NCBI GenBank assembly: GCA_016785015.1
Contig: JADHTJ010000041.1
Span: 1-32,574 of the forward strand
Reading direction: 5' to 3'
Origin: Anaerolineales bacterium
GTDB taxonomy: Bacteria > Chloroflexota > Anaerolineae > Anaerolineales > UBA11858
DNA length: 32,574 nt
Below the pieces are notes generated by a model. The model was given only the letters and a program-made list of their open reading frames with translations, searched no databases and had not been told where the DNA came from. Positions within the stretch are counted from its first letter, which is position 1. Each line of letters opens with the position of its first letter. Positions 16,108 through 24,632 of this stretch are shown piece by piece. The translations under genes and the position numbers were made by a program.

Positions 16108-16188
16108 ATACCCACCGAATCAGCAGCAAAAGCGTTGAGCTTCCTGCGGGATGGCAGCCAGTATCATATGATATTAATTCATGCTTAG
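16108..16188 (+). pseudogene. Possible N-terminal remnant of a small membrane-protein gene
   Basis: An exact AGGAGG (16097-16102) stands 5 bases before ATA CCC ACC, where a start codon is expected. The frame reads PTESAAKALSFLRDGSQYH and then MILIHA before a TAG. Translation looks protein-like up to about residue 20 and then degenerates. The start position holds ATA instead of ATG. I infer a decayed gene that kept its ribosome binding site. It could instead be chance. Confidence 0.3.
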
Positions 16189-16269
16189 GCCGGTCTCGGA
16201 CCGAGCCGAACACGGTCTGGAAACCTGTTCAAGCAATCCATAAGTGGCAATATCATCAGAGAGTGTGAT

Positions 16270-16740
16270 ATGGAAACGATCTTAATACTTGTTTTGAATA
16301 TCGTTGTTATTTTGGTCGCTGTGCTGATCTTTGTCTTTCGGCGTCGCAAAATAAGCGAAGCAAATCCGGAACTTGAAAGACTCGAAAACATACAGATTAT
16401 CCCGCCAGATGGAATCCGAGTTCCCATCACCTTTTCTTTCACGGGATTACGACCCTTCGGAGGCGTATTGGGATTCAGTCGCAATAACCTTAACCCCAAG
16501 TTAACTTTATTTGATGATCGCATGGAGTACCGCGTTGTCTTGAAAGGCAGCAAACGCTATGGCGATATTGAACAGGTGAAGGCACGCGGCGGGCGTGAGC
16601 TCGTTTTCTATTTTTATAGCAATTTACTAACATTAACAATATATGCAGCTGATGCAGAGGATCGCATTACATTGCTGAACTTCCTGCGCTCGCGGGGTGT
16701 CAGCCTTGATGAGAAAGCGCGCGCGTTGGTCAATGGATAA
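16270..16740 (+). CDS. Small single-pass membrane protein of unknown function
   Basis: A 156-residue protein that I do not recognise. One N-terminal membrane helix (about 4-24, ILILVLNIVVILVAVLIFVF) is followed by the basic stop-transfer RRRK and a cytoplasmic domain of about 125 residues. That domain is rich in alternating strands (PKLTLFDDRMEYRVVLKGS, LVFYFYSNLLTLTIYA) and ends in a helix (ITLLNFLRSRG). The layout recalls PH-like domains of bacterial membrane proteins, but this is a guess from strand pattern. Its last 8 bases overlap ybaK, so the two are probably co-expressed. Confidence 0.65.
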   Translation: METILILVLNIVVILVAVLIFVFRRRKISEANPELERLENIQIIPPDGIRVPITFSFTGLRPFGGVLGFSRNNLNPKLTLFDDRMEYRVVLKGSKRYGDIEQVKARGGRELVFYFYSNLLTLTIYAADAEDRITLLNFLRSRGVSLDEKARALVNG

Positions 16741-17212
16741 GAATAACGTCACGCGTTTACTGGAGCAACGCAAAATTTCTTATGAAGTTTACGAACTTCC
16801 TGAGGAAAAATTAGGCGCTGAAAAAACAGCTGAGTTGCTGAATGTGCCCCTTGCGATTGTTTTCAAAACCATTGTTATCGCACGGCTAGAGCGCGGCAAA
16901 CCCATTCTGGCGGTGGTGCCTGGATCAGTTGATGTGGATCTAAAGGCACTTGCCAAAGTCCTGGGGGAAAAGAAAGTCAAGACCACCACACAACGAGAAG
17001 CCGAATCACTGACCGGATTGCAGGCTGGCGGTATATCCCCTTTAGCATTGATCAACCGCGGTTTTCAAGTAGTCATTGATAGCTCAGCCCAAAATTTTGA
17101 TGAGATCCATGTTTCTGGTGGGCAATGGGGTTTGAATATCCGCCTGCCAGTTGCGGATTTGGCTAAATTGACCAACGCTCGCTTCGCGGAGATCGGTCGA
17201 AATTTCGGATGA
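16733..17212 (+). CDS. ybaK: YbaK/EbsC-family Cys-tRNA(Pro) deacylase
   Basis: A 159-residue single-domain editing protein. It starts MDKNNVTRLLEQRKISYEVY, and the active-site lysine lies in the IVFKTIVIA motif (about residue 45). AGGISPLALI matches the GGxSP signature, and VVIDSS follows. YbaK removes Cys from tRNA(Pro) mischarged by prolyl-tRNA synthetase. I chose the ATG at 16733 because family members begin a few residues before the NVTRLL-like segment; earlier in-frame starts would add a basic tail encoded within the preceding gene. It overlaps that gene by 8 bases and converges on pspC with a gap of only 23 bp. Confidence 0.9.
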   Translation: MDKNNVTRLLEQRKISYEVYELPEEKLGAEKTAELLNVPLAIVFKTIVIARLERGKPILAVVPGSVDVDLKALAKVLGEKKVKTTTQREAESLTGLQAGGISPLALINRGFQVVIDSSAQNFDEIHVSGGQWGLNIRLPVADLAKLTNARFAEIGRNFG

Positions 17213-17235
17213 TTGTCACAAAATTATAATACGGG

Positions 17236-17478
17236 TTATTCTACTTCTTCAGCGGTGGTGGTGACAACAGCTTCCGAAGCGGGGATTTCCTCGGGAACCA
17301 AAATCATCATAACCAGATAAACCCAAAACAATCCCGAACCAGTCACAATAGATCCAAAGACAAAGATCAGGCGCATCAACGTAGGGTCGATGTCGAAATA
17401 TTCACCCAAACCGCCGCATACACCGGCAACCATGCGGTCATCTTGCGAGCGGAAAAGTTTCTTGTATTGTGTAGACAT
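17236..17478 (-). CDS. PspC-domain small membrane protein
   Basis: An 80-residue protein made of one PspC domain: KKLFRSQDDRMVAGVCGGLGEYF (2-29 region), then DPTLMRLIFVFGSIV and a membrane helix GLFWVYLVMMILVP (about 48-62). A short acidic tail follows. PspC proteins take part in envelope-stress responses at the membrane. No pspA/B or LiaR-type gene is adjacent, so its partners are unknown. AGGAG precedes the ATG by about 8 bases. It is convergent with ybaK and lies downstream of a repeat-containing gap. Confidence 0.9.
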   Translation of the reverse strand: MSTQYKKLFRSQDDRMVAGVCGGLGEYFDIDPTLMRLIFVFGSIVTGSGLFWVYLVMMILVPEEIPASEAVVTTTAEEVE

Positions 17479-17557
17479 TTTTTTCTATCTCCTGTTTGCA
17501 GGTTATTCAATTCATTACGCTATACGGGAAGAGGTGGAAAAGGTTGCAATCAAAAAG

Positions 17558-17602
17558 TGTCATCGCGAGGAGTACTTTGTACGACAAAGCGAGATCCCTT
17601 TT
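17558..17602. repeat. Degenerate intergenic repeat of the TGTCATCGCGAGG type
   Basis: The stretch begins TGTCATCGCGAGGAGTAC and ends CAAAGCGAGATCCC, the layout of a dispersed non-coding repeat often seen in bacterial genomes (TGTCAT-GCGAG...GAAGCAATC). A short hairpin GCCCATC-CGC-GATGGGC follows at 17615-17631. It lies between pspC and the minus-strand gene ending at 17665. Only one copy is in the window, so the repeat status rests on resemblance. Confidence 0.4.
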
Positions 17603-17664
17603 GAGTGGGTAGAAGCCCATCCGCGATGGGCGGATTTGGTTGTCGGCCAACGCAGTTGGTCTGA

Positions 17665-18315
17665 CTACACAGATGTAGATAAATCAGTAAATCTTTTGAG
17701 CGCGATATGATCCCCGATTTCAAGTATGCGCTCGCTCAACAGCTCAAATTCATGGAGCGTTCTTTTTACCGCAGCTTCAATGGCGTAAGGGAAGAATGCA
17801 CCGCGTTCGGGGTAATCAATGTTCATATTGGCGTGAGAGTCAGCTGGCAGTATACGGCGAGTGAAGGGACGGAGGAATGGAATGAAAGCTAACACTTCTC
17901 GGAAATAGATACGCCCAGAACGCAGATCAGGGTGATTGATTATTGTTTGGTTCAGCGCATCGACTTGGTGTGGAGGTGGCAGTTCATCCTCGGCGAAGGA
18001 TTGGGCCCATAGTTCCAGGTAATTGCAGTGAGCGTAAAAATCTTGAACGGCGTGAGTCAGCCTGCCAAATGCTTTCCTGGCAGGCACAATATTCCCCCCA
18101 TCAGATAATACTGCCAGGATAATATTTCGTTGCTCTTCTAAATAGGCGTACCCTGCCTCGAAGGCGTTATCATCAAAATGATATTCGTGATGGCCAACCA
18201 GCCCGTGCAAGTTATCTTGGGCGATATTGGCTTTAATGATTATTTCCAGGGCGCGGCTAGAGAACTTGCTCTCGAGGGCGCGCTGACAAATGTCTCTGTG
18301 GTATTGTGAAAGCAT
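17665..18315 (-). CDS. Zinc-dependent phospholipase C/HET-C-like protein
   Basis: A 216-residue, mostly helical protein with a His/Asp pattern like the zinc-dependent phospholipase C/S1-P1 nuclease and HET-C group: HHEYHFDDN (42-50), LTHAVQDFYAHCNYLELW (87-103, the most diagnostic stretch), and DSHANMNID (159-167). These residues could bind two or three metal ions. There is no signal peptide, unlike secreted bacterial PLCs, so it probably acts inside the cell or on the inner membrane face. I start at ATG 18315, 12 bases after AGGAG; a TTG at 18327 directly abuts the AGGAG and is less likely. It follows the cyclase gene by 19 bp and is probably its operon partner. Confidence 0.65.
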   Translation of the reverse strand: MLSQYHRDICQRALESKFSSRALEIIIKANIAQDNLHGLVGHHEYHFDDNAFEAGYAYLEEQRNIILAVLSDGGNIVPARKAFGRLTHAVQDFYAHCNYLELWAQSFAEDELPPPHQVDALNQTIINHPDLRSGRIYFREVLAFIPFLRPFTRRILPADSHANMNIDYPERGAFFPYAIEAAVKRTLHEFELLSERILEIGDHIALKRFTDLSTSV

Positions 18316-18334
18316 ATTACTGTGCAACTCCTGA

Positions 18335-21115
18335 TTATTTCAATCCCAAGAGTTCATAAACGACGGCAGACGTGGATTTTCCTTTTACCTGTATCGGAGG
18401 AAGTTCTTTGACGGTCACATGCTCAGCGATAGCGACATATGATTCTTTTGAAAGCAGTATTTGCCCAGGTGCAGCAGTGGATTCGAGTCTTGATGCGTAG
18501 TTTACGATATCGCCAATGACCGTGTAATTGAAGAGGTCAGGAGTGCCAACGTTACCGACCATTGCTTCTCCGGTACTGATGCCAATGCTGAAAAACAACT
18601 GATGCGCTTGTGTCACTTCGGCGCGAACCTTGCGGATGGCGGCATCCATTGCCAGGGCGGCCCGGGCGGCCCGCAGCACGTGATCAGGTTGTTCATCGGG
18701 GGCGTTCCAAAAGGCCAGCACAGCATCGCCCATGAATTTATCCAACGTACCCTCTTCTTCTAGGACGGCCATGGCTGCCACTGAGAGGTACGAATTGAGT
18801 ATTTGGAAAAGCGCTTCGGGCTTTATGCGTTCGCTGAGGGGTGTGAAGTTGTGAATGTCTGCAAAGACCACAGTCAGAGGTTGGCGGATGCCATCCAGGC
18901 GCAGATTGCTGGGGTCTTCAAGCAACCGGTCACGGACGCGCGGAGCTACCACGCGCCCGAACGTCTGGCGGATGCGTTCTTGCTCAGCCTCGAGGGAACG
19001 TTGCTTGGTGAGGTCGTCGATCACGATCGTAGCACCCTTGGTGTTCAGTTGCGCATCCCGCAGTGGAGTGCTGGAGAGGCGTAAGAAAACGGGTCCACGC
19101 TGCCCCAAGACAGGGTTGAACTCTTCGCCCTCGATAGCGCTGCCATCGCGCAGCGTGGAAGCGGCCATCAACAAGAAATGCGGACCAAACTCAGGCAGTG
19201 TTTCTCCCAGGGTGCGGCCTACAACCTGCTCCAGAGGGAGGCCCAGTATGCGCGTGGCAGCCTGATTGAAGAGAGTTATCTTGCGCTCTTCGTCTGTGGT
19301 AATCACCCCAGAGGACATCGAAGCGAAGATGTCGTCCATTAGATTTTTCATTTCCAGGGTCTGGTTGAGGGTTTCTTGCAAGTTAGCAAACAAACGCACA
19401 TTTTCCAAGGCTAAAGAAGATTGCCCGGCGACAGCCTCGAGAAAGTTCAAATCGTCACTGCTGTAGGGATCGCCGGAGCGGCGCGGGCCGAGGGCCAGGA
19501 AACCGATCATTTTGCCTTCATAGTGAAGCGGAATAAAGACCCGACAGCCCATCTCTTCCAGCGTGGCTGCCTGGCCTGCAAGCTCTATGGGAAGAGTACG
19601 CCCTGGGGGGAACCAGATACCACCCCTCCCTCGACGCAGGGAGTCCAAGAGGGGGCTTTCTGCTGGGATGACGATTTCGGAATCGTCTTCTATGCTTTGG
19701 GGTCGGAAAACCGCATCTGAGTCATCATAAAGGTAGATCAAAACTCGTTCGGGAGCCAGTGCGCCCTGGATTTCTTGCTCCAACATTTGCAGCGTGTGAT
19801 CCATCTCAGGTGAAATAGTCAACTCTTGAGAGAGGCGGGTCAGTGCGTGCCGGTAATCTGCAAGATTGCGATAGAAAATGCGGTCAATGCCTCTTTGGAT
19901 ATAATTGCGTAGCGGAGTCAGTGCCAAAACCAAGAAAAGCAAGTATAGAGCGACTTGCAATGGATCGTCGGGCCTTATTCCCGATGGGATTAGTTGGGAG
20001 AGGAATGTCAGCAATAAATAGAAAAATGCCACGACGATCGTGATCGTAAGAGCGTAAGTCAGCGTCCTTCCCATGATGCGGTCGACATCTAGCAGTCGAT
20101 ATCTCACCAGGGCGTAGGCAACTGAAAGAGGAAAGATGATCAAAGCTGGGAAAGCGATGATGGCCTGTAACTGAACTAAGAGGCCAATGGCAGATGGAAG
20201 CAGAAAAGTGAATAATATGGGCCCAAACGCCAGCGCAGCTCCAAAGACAATGATACGACTTTGCTGGCGTACCATGGGCGAGTCGCTGCGCACTATACGG
20301 AAGATTAGGGATCCTAGAAAGAGCAATATTGCCAGACTGATGATTGCGTAACTGAGAAGCCAGGTGTTTATGTAACTCCAGGGATTGGCGGGTTGTAAGA
20401 TTTCTTTGACAACTGGTATCAGAAATAGTGCGCTGAATGCCCAGGGGATAAATCTCAAAACTGGTGTGCGATCGACAAAGACCATTTTGCGAGGAAACAC
20501 CAGGGCTAATTGCGCTAAAGCTCCACCGGTAATAGGTAGCGCGATAGCCCAGCCCAACACAAAATACTGGCTTGTGTTCATGTCGAAATACCCCGCGGTG
20601 ATAATCGTAGCCGCAGATGTGAAAGACAAGAATGCCCGAGATGGTTGTTTGCCCTTACTCAAGAAATAAGCCCAAACGCCAATCAGCCAGAAACCAATCC
20701 CGATGGAATAAGGGATCCCAAACCATGTTACCAGTTCCAATAGTTTAAACTGTCTGGGAATAAATGTGATTTGATATGTGCCTGTATTTTGGGGTTGGAT
20801 TGTGGCAATAATCTGACCACTAGCCTGACTTAGAGCTTCCCAGATTGAATTTACATTCTTAACTGGTATGTTGTTGATGGCTATGAGCTGAGCATAATCT
20901 TCGGCTCCGGCATCCTTAGCCGGCCAGTTTTGACCATTAACCTGACTAATTACATTATTGGGTTCGAGAAATAACCCCATGAAGGGTTGCTGGAACCATT
21001 GATAGGCCCAAAAAGGAGCCAGAATCAGAAGCCCCAAGGCTATCAATGTCAGCACAAGCGGGAGAGATTTATTCAACCAATCATTAGATTTCTTTTTGGC
21101 GGGCATATCACTCAC
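18335..21115 (-). CDS. Membrane adenylate cyclase: PDZ-like, multi-TM, GAF, PAS, class III cyclase
   Basis: A 926-residue receptor cyclase. One membrane helix (about 17-39) leads to an extracytoplasmic PDZ-like segment (about 55-118), then about eight helices to residue 400. Next are a cytoplasmic GAF domain (about 420-570), a PAS domain (about 590-690, SSGVITTDEERKITLFNQAA), and a class III catalytic domain to the end. That domain carries metal-binding Asp in VFADIHNFTPLS and GDAVLAFWN, the purine-contacting Lys in TLDKFMGD, and the transition-state Asn/Arg pair in NYASRLES. All catalytic residues are present, so a single chain can dimerise into an active cyclase making cAMP; the Lys favours ATP. 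Its start overlaps the comEA end by 8 bases. The external ligand is unknown. Confidence 0.9.
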   Translation of the reverse strand: MSDMPAKKKSNDWLNKSLPLVLTLIALGLLILAPFWAYQWFQQPFMGLFLEPNNVISQVNGQNWPAKDAGAEDYAQLIAINNIPVKNVNSIWEALSQASGQIIATIQPQNTGTYQITFIPRQFKLLELVTWFGIPYSIGIGFWLIGVWAYFLSKGKQPSRAFLSFTSAATIITAGYFDMNTSQYFVLGWAIALPITGGALAQLALVFPRKMVFVDRTPVLRFIPWAFSALFLIPVVKEILQPANPWSYINTWLLSYAIISLAILLFLGSLIFRIVRSDSPMVRQQSRIIVFGAALAFGPILFTFLLPSAIGLLVQLQAIIAFPALIIFPLSVAYALVRYRLLDVDRIMGRTLTYALTITIVVAFFYLLLTFLSQLIPSGIRPDDPLQVALYLLFLVLALTPLRNYIQRGIDRIFYRNLADYRHALTRLSQELTISPEMDHTLQMLEQEIQGALAPERVLIYLYDDSDAVFRPQSIEDDSEIVIPAESPLLDSLRRGRGGIWFPPGRTLPIELAGQAATLEEMGCRVFIPLHYEGKMIGFLALGPRRSGDPYSSDDLNFLEAVAGQSSLALENVRLFANLQETLNQTLEMKNLMDDIFASMSSGVITTDEERKITLFNQAATRILGLPLEQVVGRTLGETLPEFGPHFLLMAASTLRDGSAIEGEEFNPVLGQRGPVFLRLSSTPLRDAQLNTKGATIVIDDLTKQRSLEAEQERIRQTFGRVVAPRVRDRLLEDPSNLRLDGIRQPLTVVFADIHNFTPLSERIKPEALFQILNSYLSVAAMAVLEEEGTLDKFMGDAVLAFWNAPDEQPDHVLRAARAALAMDAAIRKVRAEVTQAHQLFFSIGISTGEAMVGNVGTPDLFNYTVIGDIVNYASRLESTAAPGQILLSKESYVAIAEHVTVKELPPIQVKGKSTSAVVYELLGLK

Positions 21116-21689
21116 TCACAGTGATCTGATCTTTTATTTTTTCAAATGTAGCTGGGCCGATCCCCGAAACTTTTTGGATTTCCTCGATGCGGGGAAACCC
21201 CCCCCTCGTTTGCCGGTATTCGATAATTTTCTCAGCAGTCACGGGTCCAATCCCTGGCAGTGTTTCGAGTTCTGCTTGGGAGGCGGTATTGATATTGACG
21301 ATACTGAAAGTTGATGTGCCTGATGACTGTTCCCCAGAGTTTTGAGATGATTCTGATCCCGTTTCTGGAAGGGCAGACGTTCTTTGAGTTGGTATTTGTA
21401 CCTGATCACCATCCTGCAGTTTGGCAGCCAGGTTTACCCCATCTATTTGGGCATCATCAGCGAAGCCTCCCGCAGCAAAGATGGCATCCTGAACGCGGCT
21501 ATCCAAGGGTAAATCATAAACTCCTGGGTTAGATACAGCCCCAGTTATATGAACCATGATGGGAGCTGGAGTGGGGGGTGGCAAAAGTGAAATTGATGTG
21601 CCGCGCGGTGGGCTACTGGCCAGGATGACGGCTCCTGCCCCCAATAACCCAAATAGTACACCCAGAGCAACCAACCACCAATTCTTCAC
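21108..21689 (-). CDS. comEA: ComEA-like DNA-binding protein (SLBB plus helix-hairpin-helix)
   Basis: A 193-residue protein in the standard ComEA order. A membrane anchor (about 4-25) is followed by a Pro-rich linker, an SLBB domain (VHITGAVSNPGVYDLPLDSR, about 47-100), a Ser/Gly-rich linker, and a tandem helix-hairpin-helix domain (VNINTASQAELETLPGIGP and SGIGPATFEKIK, about 130-190). ComEA binds double-stranded DNA outside the membrane during natural transformation. No comEC is present here, so either the channel gene lies elsewhere or this is a general DNA-binding surface protein. The start is a GTG that overlaps the S1-gene stop (GTGA), and its end overlaps the cyclase gene. Confidence 0.92.
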   Translation of the reverse strand: MKNWWLVALGVLFGLLGAGAVILASSPPRGTSISLLPPPTPAPIMVHITGAVSNPGVYDLPLDSRVQDAIFAAGGFADDAQIDGVNLAAKLQDGDQVQIPTQRTSALPETGSESSQNSGEQSSGTSTFSIVNINTASQAELETLPGIGPVTAEKIIEYRQTRGGFPRIEEIQKVSGIGPATFEKIKDQITVSE

Positions 21690-22624
21690 ATATCGCCCCC
21701 ATTAGTATGCAGCCGCAAACCAAGTTGTTGCCTGGCTGTATCAATATGTAATATGGATACTTGTACATTTTGCCCTTCCGAGAGCACATCGGCAGGGCTT
21801 GTTGGATCCCCCTCGATCTCAGAAATGTGAATCAGGCCATCGAGACCCTCCTCCAACCGGGCAAATGCACCATAAGGAACGATATTGGTGATCTTGGCTT
21901 CTATTACCTGACCAGGTTGGTAGGTGAGATGCGCTGTATCCCAAGGGTTAGGTTGCAGCCGTTTTAGACTGAGGGCTACGCGGCAGCGCGAAAGATCGAG
22001 GTTGAGCACATATACTTCGATCTCATCTCCTAATGAAAGTACTTCATTGGGATGTGTGACGCGTCCCCATGATAATTCAGAGATATGAATCAGGCCTTCT
22101 ACTCCACCTAAATCGACGAAAGCTCCAAAGTTTGTAATTGTAGTTACGCTGCCTCGAATATGAGTGCCAGGAGACAATTGGCCGAGAAGTTCCAACCTTT
22201 GTCCTGGCGCAGCCTGAGCAGCACGCTCGGATAGAACAACCCGCTCGCGTTTAGGGCTGCATTCAATGACTTTTAATTTCAAAGAACGCCCGACATACGT
22301 AGCCAGAATTTGCTTACGTTTTTCCTCTTCCGTTTCTTTCGAAATCTCAACCAGGTGTGAGATAGGCACAAAACCCTTGATGCGCTCGTTCTCAACCAGC
22401 AACCCGCCTCGATTGAATCCAGCGACTTCCAGTTCAATAATTTCATCCTGGCTGTAAAGTTCTTCGGCCCATTTCCAATCGATGACTGGCGAGAGCTGCT
22501 CCTCGCTGACAGATCTTCCTCTTGCGGAGTCGTTATGCGCTTCCACATCTGTCAGTATTGCAGACCACCATGATTCATCGGGCGGCGCTTCTTCAGTATA
22601 CTTATAATTCTCTTGTTCTCCCAT
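21686..22624 (-). CDS. S1-repeat RNA-binding protein (RpsA-like, three repeats)
   Basis: A 312-residue protein with an acidic N-terminal 45 residues followed by three S1 OB-folds: about 63-135 (GGLLVENERIKGFVPISHL), 150-225 (GAFVDLGGVEGLIHISEL, a near-perfect S1 consensus) and 238-305 (GAFARLEEGLDGLIHISEI). With three repeats it is shorter than RpsA of enteric bacteria but similar to forms in Gram-positive bacteria and Chloroflexota. It should bind single-stranded RNA, perhaps on the ribosome. I start at ATG 22624, with AAAAGGG upstream; an earlier frame start at 22678 adds an unconvincing 18 residues. It is the first gene of a tightly overlapping S1-comEA-cyclase unit. Confidence 0.9.
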   Translation of the reverse strand: MGEQENYKYTEEAPPDESWWSAILTDVEAHNDSARGRSVSEEQLSPVIDWKWAEELYSQDEIIELEVAGFNRGGLLVENERIKGFVPISHLVEISKETEEEKRKQILATYVGRSLKLKVIECSPKRERVVLSERAAQAAPGQRLELLGQLSPGTHIRGSVTTITNFGAFVDLGGVEGLIHISELSWGRVTHPNEVLSLGDEIEVYVLNLDLSRCRVALSLKRLQPNPWDTAHLTYQPGQVIEAKITNIVPYGAFARLEEGLDGLIHISEIEGDPTSPADVLSEGQNVQVSILHIDTARQQLGLRLHTNGGDM

Positions 22625-22681
22625 GATATACCCTTTTTGATACCTAACTGCCTCTCCAGTGCAGTATGTATGAAGCACAAT

Positions 22682-24613
22682 TTAGCCTATAGCGAAATTT
22701 TCTGCCTGTGCTTCGTCCTCCATCTCTATTATAGCCTGTGCCACGGCTTCAATAGCAACGCGTTGTTTGCGGTACAAGTCGGCTTCTGACATAGCCAAAC
22801 GGATAGCAACATCCCGCACCTTACGCCCCTCCATAAATTTCATCTCAAGGATATTGTACAAAAGCCATTCGGTTGTGAATCTTCGCCTACCTTCTGGACG
22901 CACTTGTTCGATAGCTCGCTTAAGGATTGAGCGTAATGCATTTACTGAGATACCTTCGTGTTCATCCAATCTCTGTTGCACCACTTTTAGACGCAACAAG
23001 GGGCTCTTAGATAGTTTTGGGCCGCCCCAATAATGGCTGAGTGCGTCCTTGACCCAACGAGTCAATTCACTATCTGTTGGCTCTTTTTGCGATGCGGTGA
23101 GCACATCAGTACCGTCATAGCTAGATGCGGCGCGCAGACGTTGGATCCAATCTACTTGAGGGTTCAATGCTTCCAGAGAACTGAAAACTTTTTGTTGTTG
23201 GGCGCGGTCGCTGAGGGCGAGGGCAGCTCTTTCTGACAAGGTTTCCAAGGCTAACTGCTGCTCTTCGTCTGGGACGCCATCAGGTAAGCGTTCGCTGCCC
23301 AACAAACCCAATAAAGGTGTTTCATCCGTATCAGGCAACCCCGATTCGAAGAGGGGTGTCAGCCAGAAATCTCCCCAGGTGAACAATCGCCTTGTATCAT
23401 CTTCGACACTACCATTGATATTATTATTTGTGACAACTTCGAGCAATTCTTCAGAGAGATTCTCTTGTTGAAGCTGGTGCACATCGCCAATTGTGACAAT
23501 CATCTCAGATCCTTGCGGGACCAACACGATCACAAAAGCAGTATCCACTTGAAGACGGTCACAGATCGCGCTAAGGATCGATTCTAAAAATTGGCGTAGA
23601 TCGCTGGATGTAATTAATCGCTCTTCCAAAATTTGTACCAACTGCAAATTATCTCCAGCGCCCCCATAAAATAGCAGTCGCTCCCAAACAGGCGCCACCA
23701 TGGTGATGGTATATTGCATAACCAAGAGTGTTGCCACCATTGAGATTGGCACCGCGGCAGAATACACCAATCCGTAGGATTCTCCCAAACGTCTTACCAA
23801 TGTTGTCACAGCAAGAACTGTAGACGCCGTTACAGGTCCGCGCATGACCCATTTGAATAAACGGCGCTTGACAACTCGATCAGGCCATGAAACGCCAAAG
23901 AATGCAACGGCGTATGCCATGAGTACAATCATTACAGACATAATGATGTTGAATAGATCGGCCGTAAGCCAGAAAAATAATTGGTGCTCCGAAGCGAAAT
24001 TTGCCCCGTATGTCAGATAAGGAAAGGTGCTCAACGCTGGTGCGACTGCGCCAGCAATAAGATAACTCATGCGCCGTCGGCTGGTGCTATTAACCGCGCG
24101 CCGATAGGCTCTCCAGAAATTCACCCAGGCCCAGTTCATGCTGACTGTGTAGAATGCAAAAAATACCCATGTTGCTACTGTGGGAGTCAAGTAAAGCGCA
24201 GGGTGATCAGCCACTACTTCTCCCATCAAATTGGGGAAGGGCAGCATGAGGGCGAAAATCAAGGAAAGCAAATATGTCAGCCGAATGATATTTCGACGGC
24301 GGCCGCGCGATGGTCTCCCCGTTGTGGCCAGAAGCGCATCAGAAAAATGCAGATATGAAGATGGTAGGAAGATTATCCCTATCCATGCTATTCTGAACCA
24401 GGTATTTACCCACGCATACCCCTGAGAGACGCTTGTAACCGCCTCACCAACGAACACGACCACCACGCAGAGGAAGATCACTGCAACTGATCGAGCAACT
24501 CTATCTCGCAAGTTGAACGAAAGCGCATAAAGCAACAAAGAAAAAGCTGTTATGGCGATTCCGGCGGTTAATAATTGATTTAAGGTCTGTAAGCTACCAA
24601 TAAGTGATGGCAT
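22682..24613 (-). CDS. 7TM-GAF membrane receptor with putative C-terminal HTH
   Basis: A 643-residue protein. The N-terminal 310 residues hold about eight membrane helices and resemble the 7TM region of bacterial histidine kinases (LPSSYLHFSDALL, about 83-95). A GAF-like domain follows (about 335-485). There is no histidine-kinase, GGDEF or phosphatase domain. Instead, the last 130 residues include RFTTEWLLYNILEMKF and KVRDVAIRLAMSEADLYRKQ, which reads like a helix-turn-helix. I infer a membrane-tethered regulator that senses a ligand through its 7TM/GAF part and acts directly on DNA or a partner. I cannot name the family. It sits 19 bp downstream of the GNAT gene and 57 bp upstream of the S1 gene start. 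Confidence 0.7.
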   Translation of the reverse strand: MPSLIGSLQTLNQLLTAGIAITAFSLLLYALSFNLRDRVARSVAVIFLCVVVVFVGEAVTSVSQGYAWVNTWFRIAWIGIIFLPSSYLHFSDALLATTGRPSRGRRRNIIRLTYLLSLIFALMLPFPNLMGEVVADHPALYLTPTVATWVFFAFYTVSMNWAWVNFWRAYRRAVNSTSRRRMSYLIAGAVAPALSTFPYLTYGANFASEHQLFFWLTADLFNIIMSVMIVLMAYAVAFFGVSWPDRVVKRRLFKWVMRGPVTASTVLAVTTLVRRLGESYGLVYSAAVPISMVATLLVMQYTITMVAPVWERLLFYGGAGDNLQLVQILEERLITSSDLRQFLESILSAICDRLQVDTAFVIVLVPQGSEMIVTIGDVHQLQQENLSEELLEVVTNNNINGSVEDDTRRLFTWGDFWLTPLFESGLPDTDETPLLGLLGSERLPDGVPDEEQQLALETLSERAALALSDRAQQQKVFSSLEALNPQVDWIQRLRAASSYDGTDVLTASQKEPTDSELTRWVKDALSHYWGGPKLSKSPLLRLKVVQQRLDEHEGISVNALRSILKRAIEQVRPEGRRRFTTEWLLYNILEMKFMEGRKVRDVAIRLAMSEADLYRKQRVAIEAVAQAIIEMEDEAQAENFAIG

Positions 24614-24632
24614 TGGATACCAGTCTATACCA

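Larger units (their letters stand above)
15942..16269. other. Intergenic region with terminator, TATAAT and gene remnant
   Basis: This 328-bp gap holds a perfect 20-bp terminator hairpin (15968-16010), a TATAAT at 16053-16058 with no clear -35, an AGGAGG at 16097-16102 leading into a short frame (16108-16188), and the perfect 12-bp palindrome TATCATATGATA (16162-16173). The last 80 bp show only a weak ribosome binding site for the gene at 16270. Confidence 0.55.
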
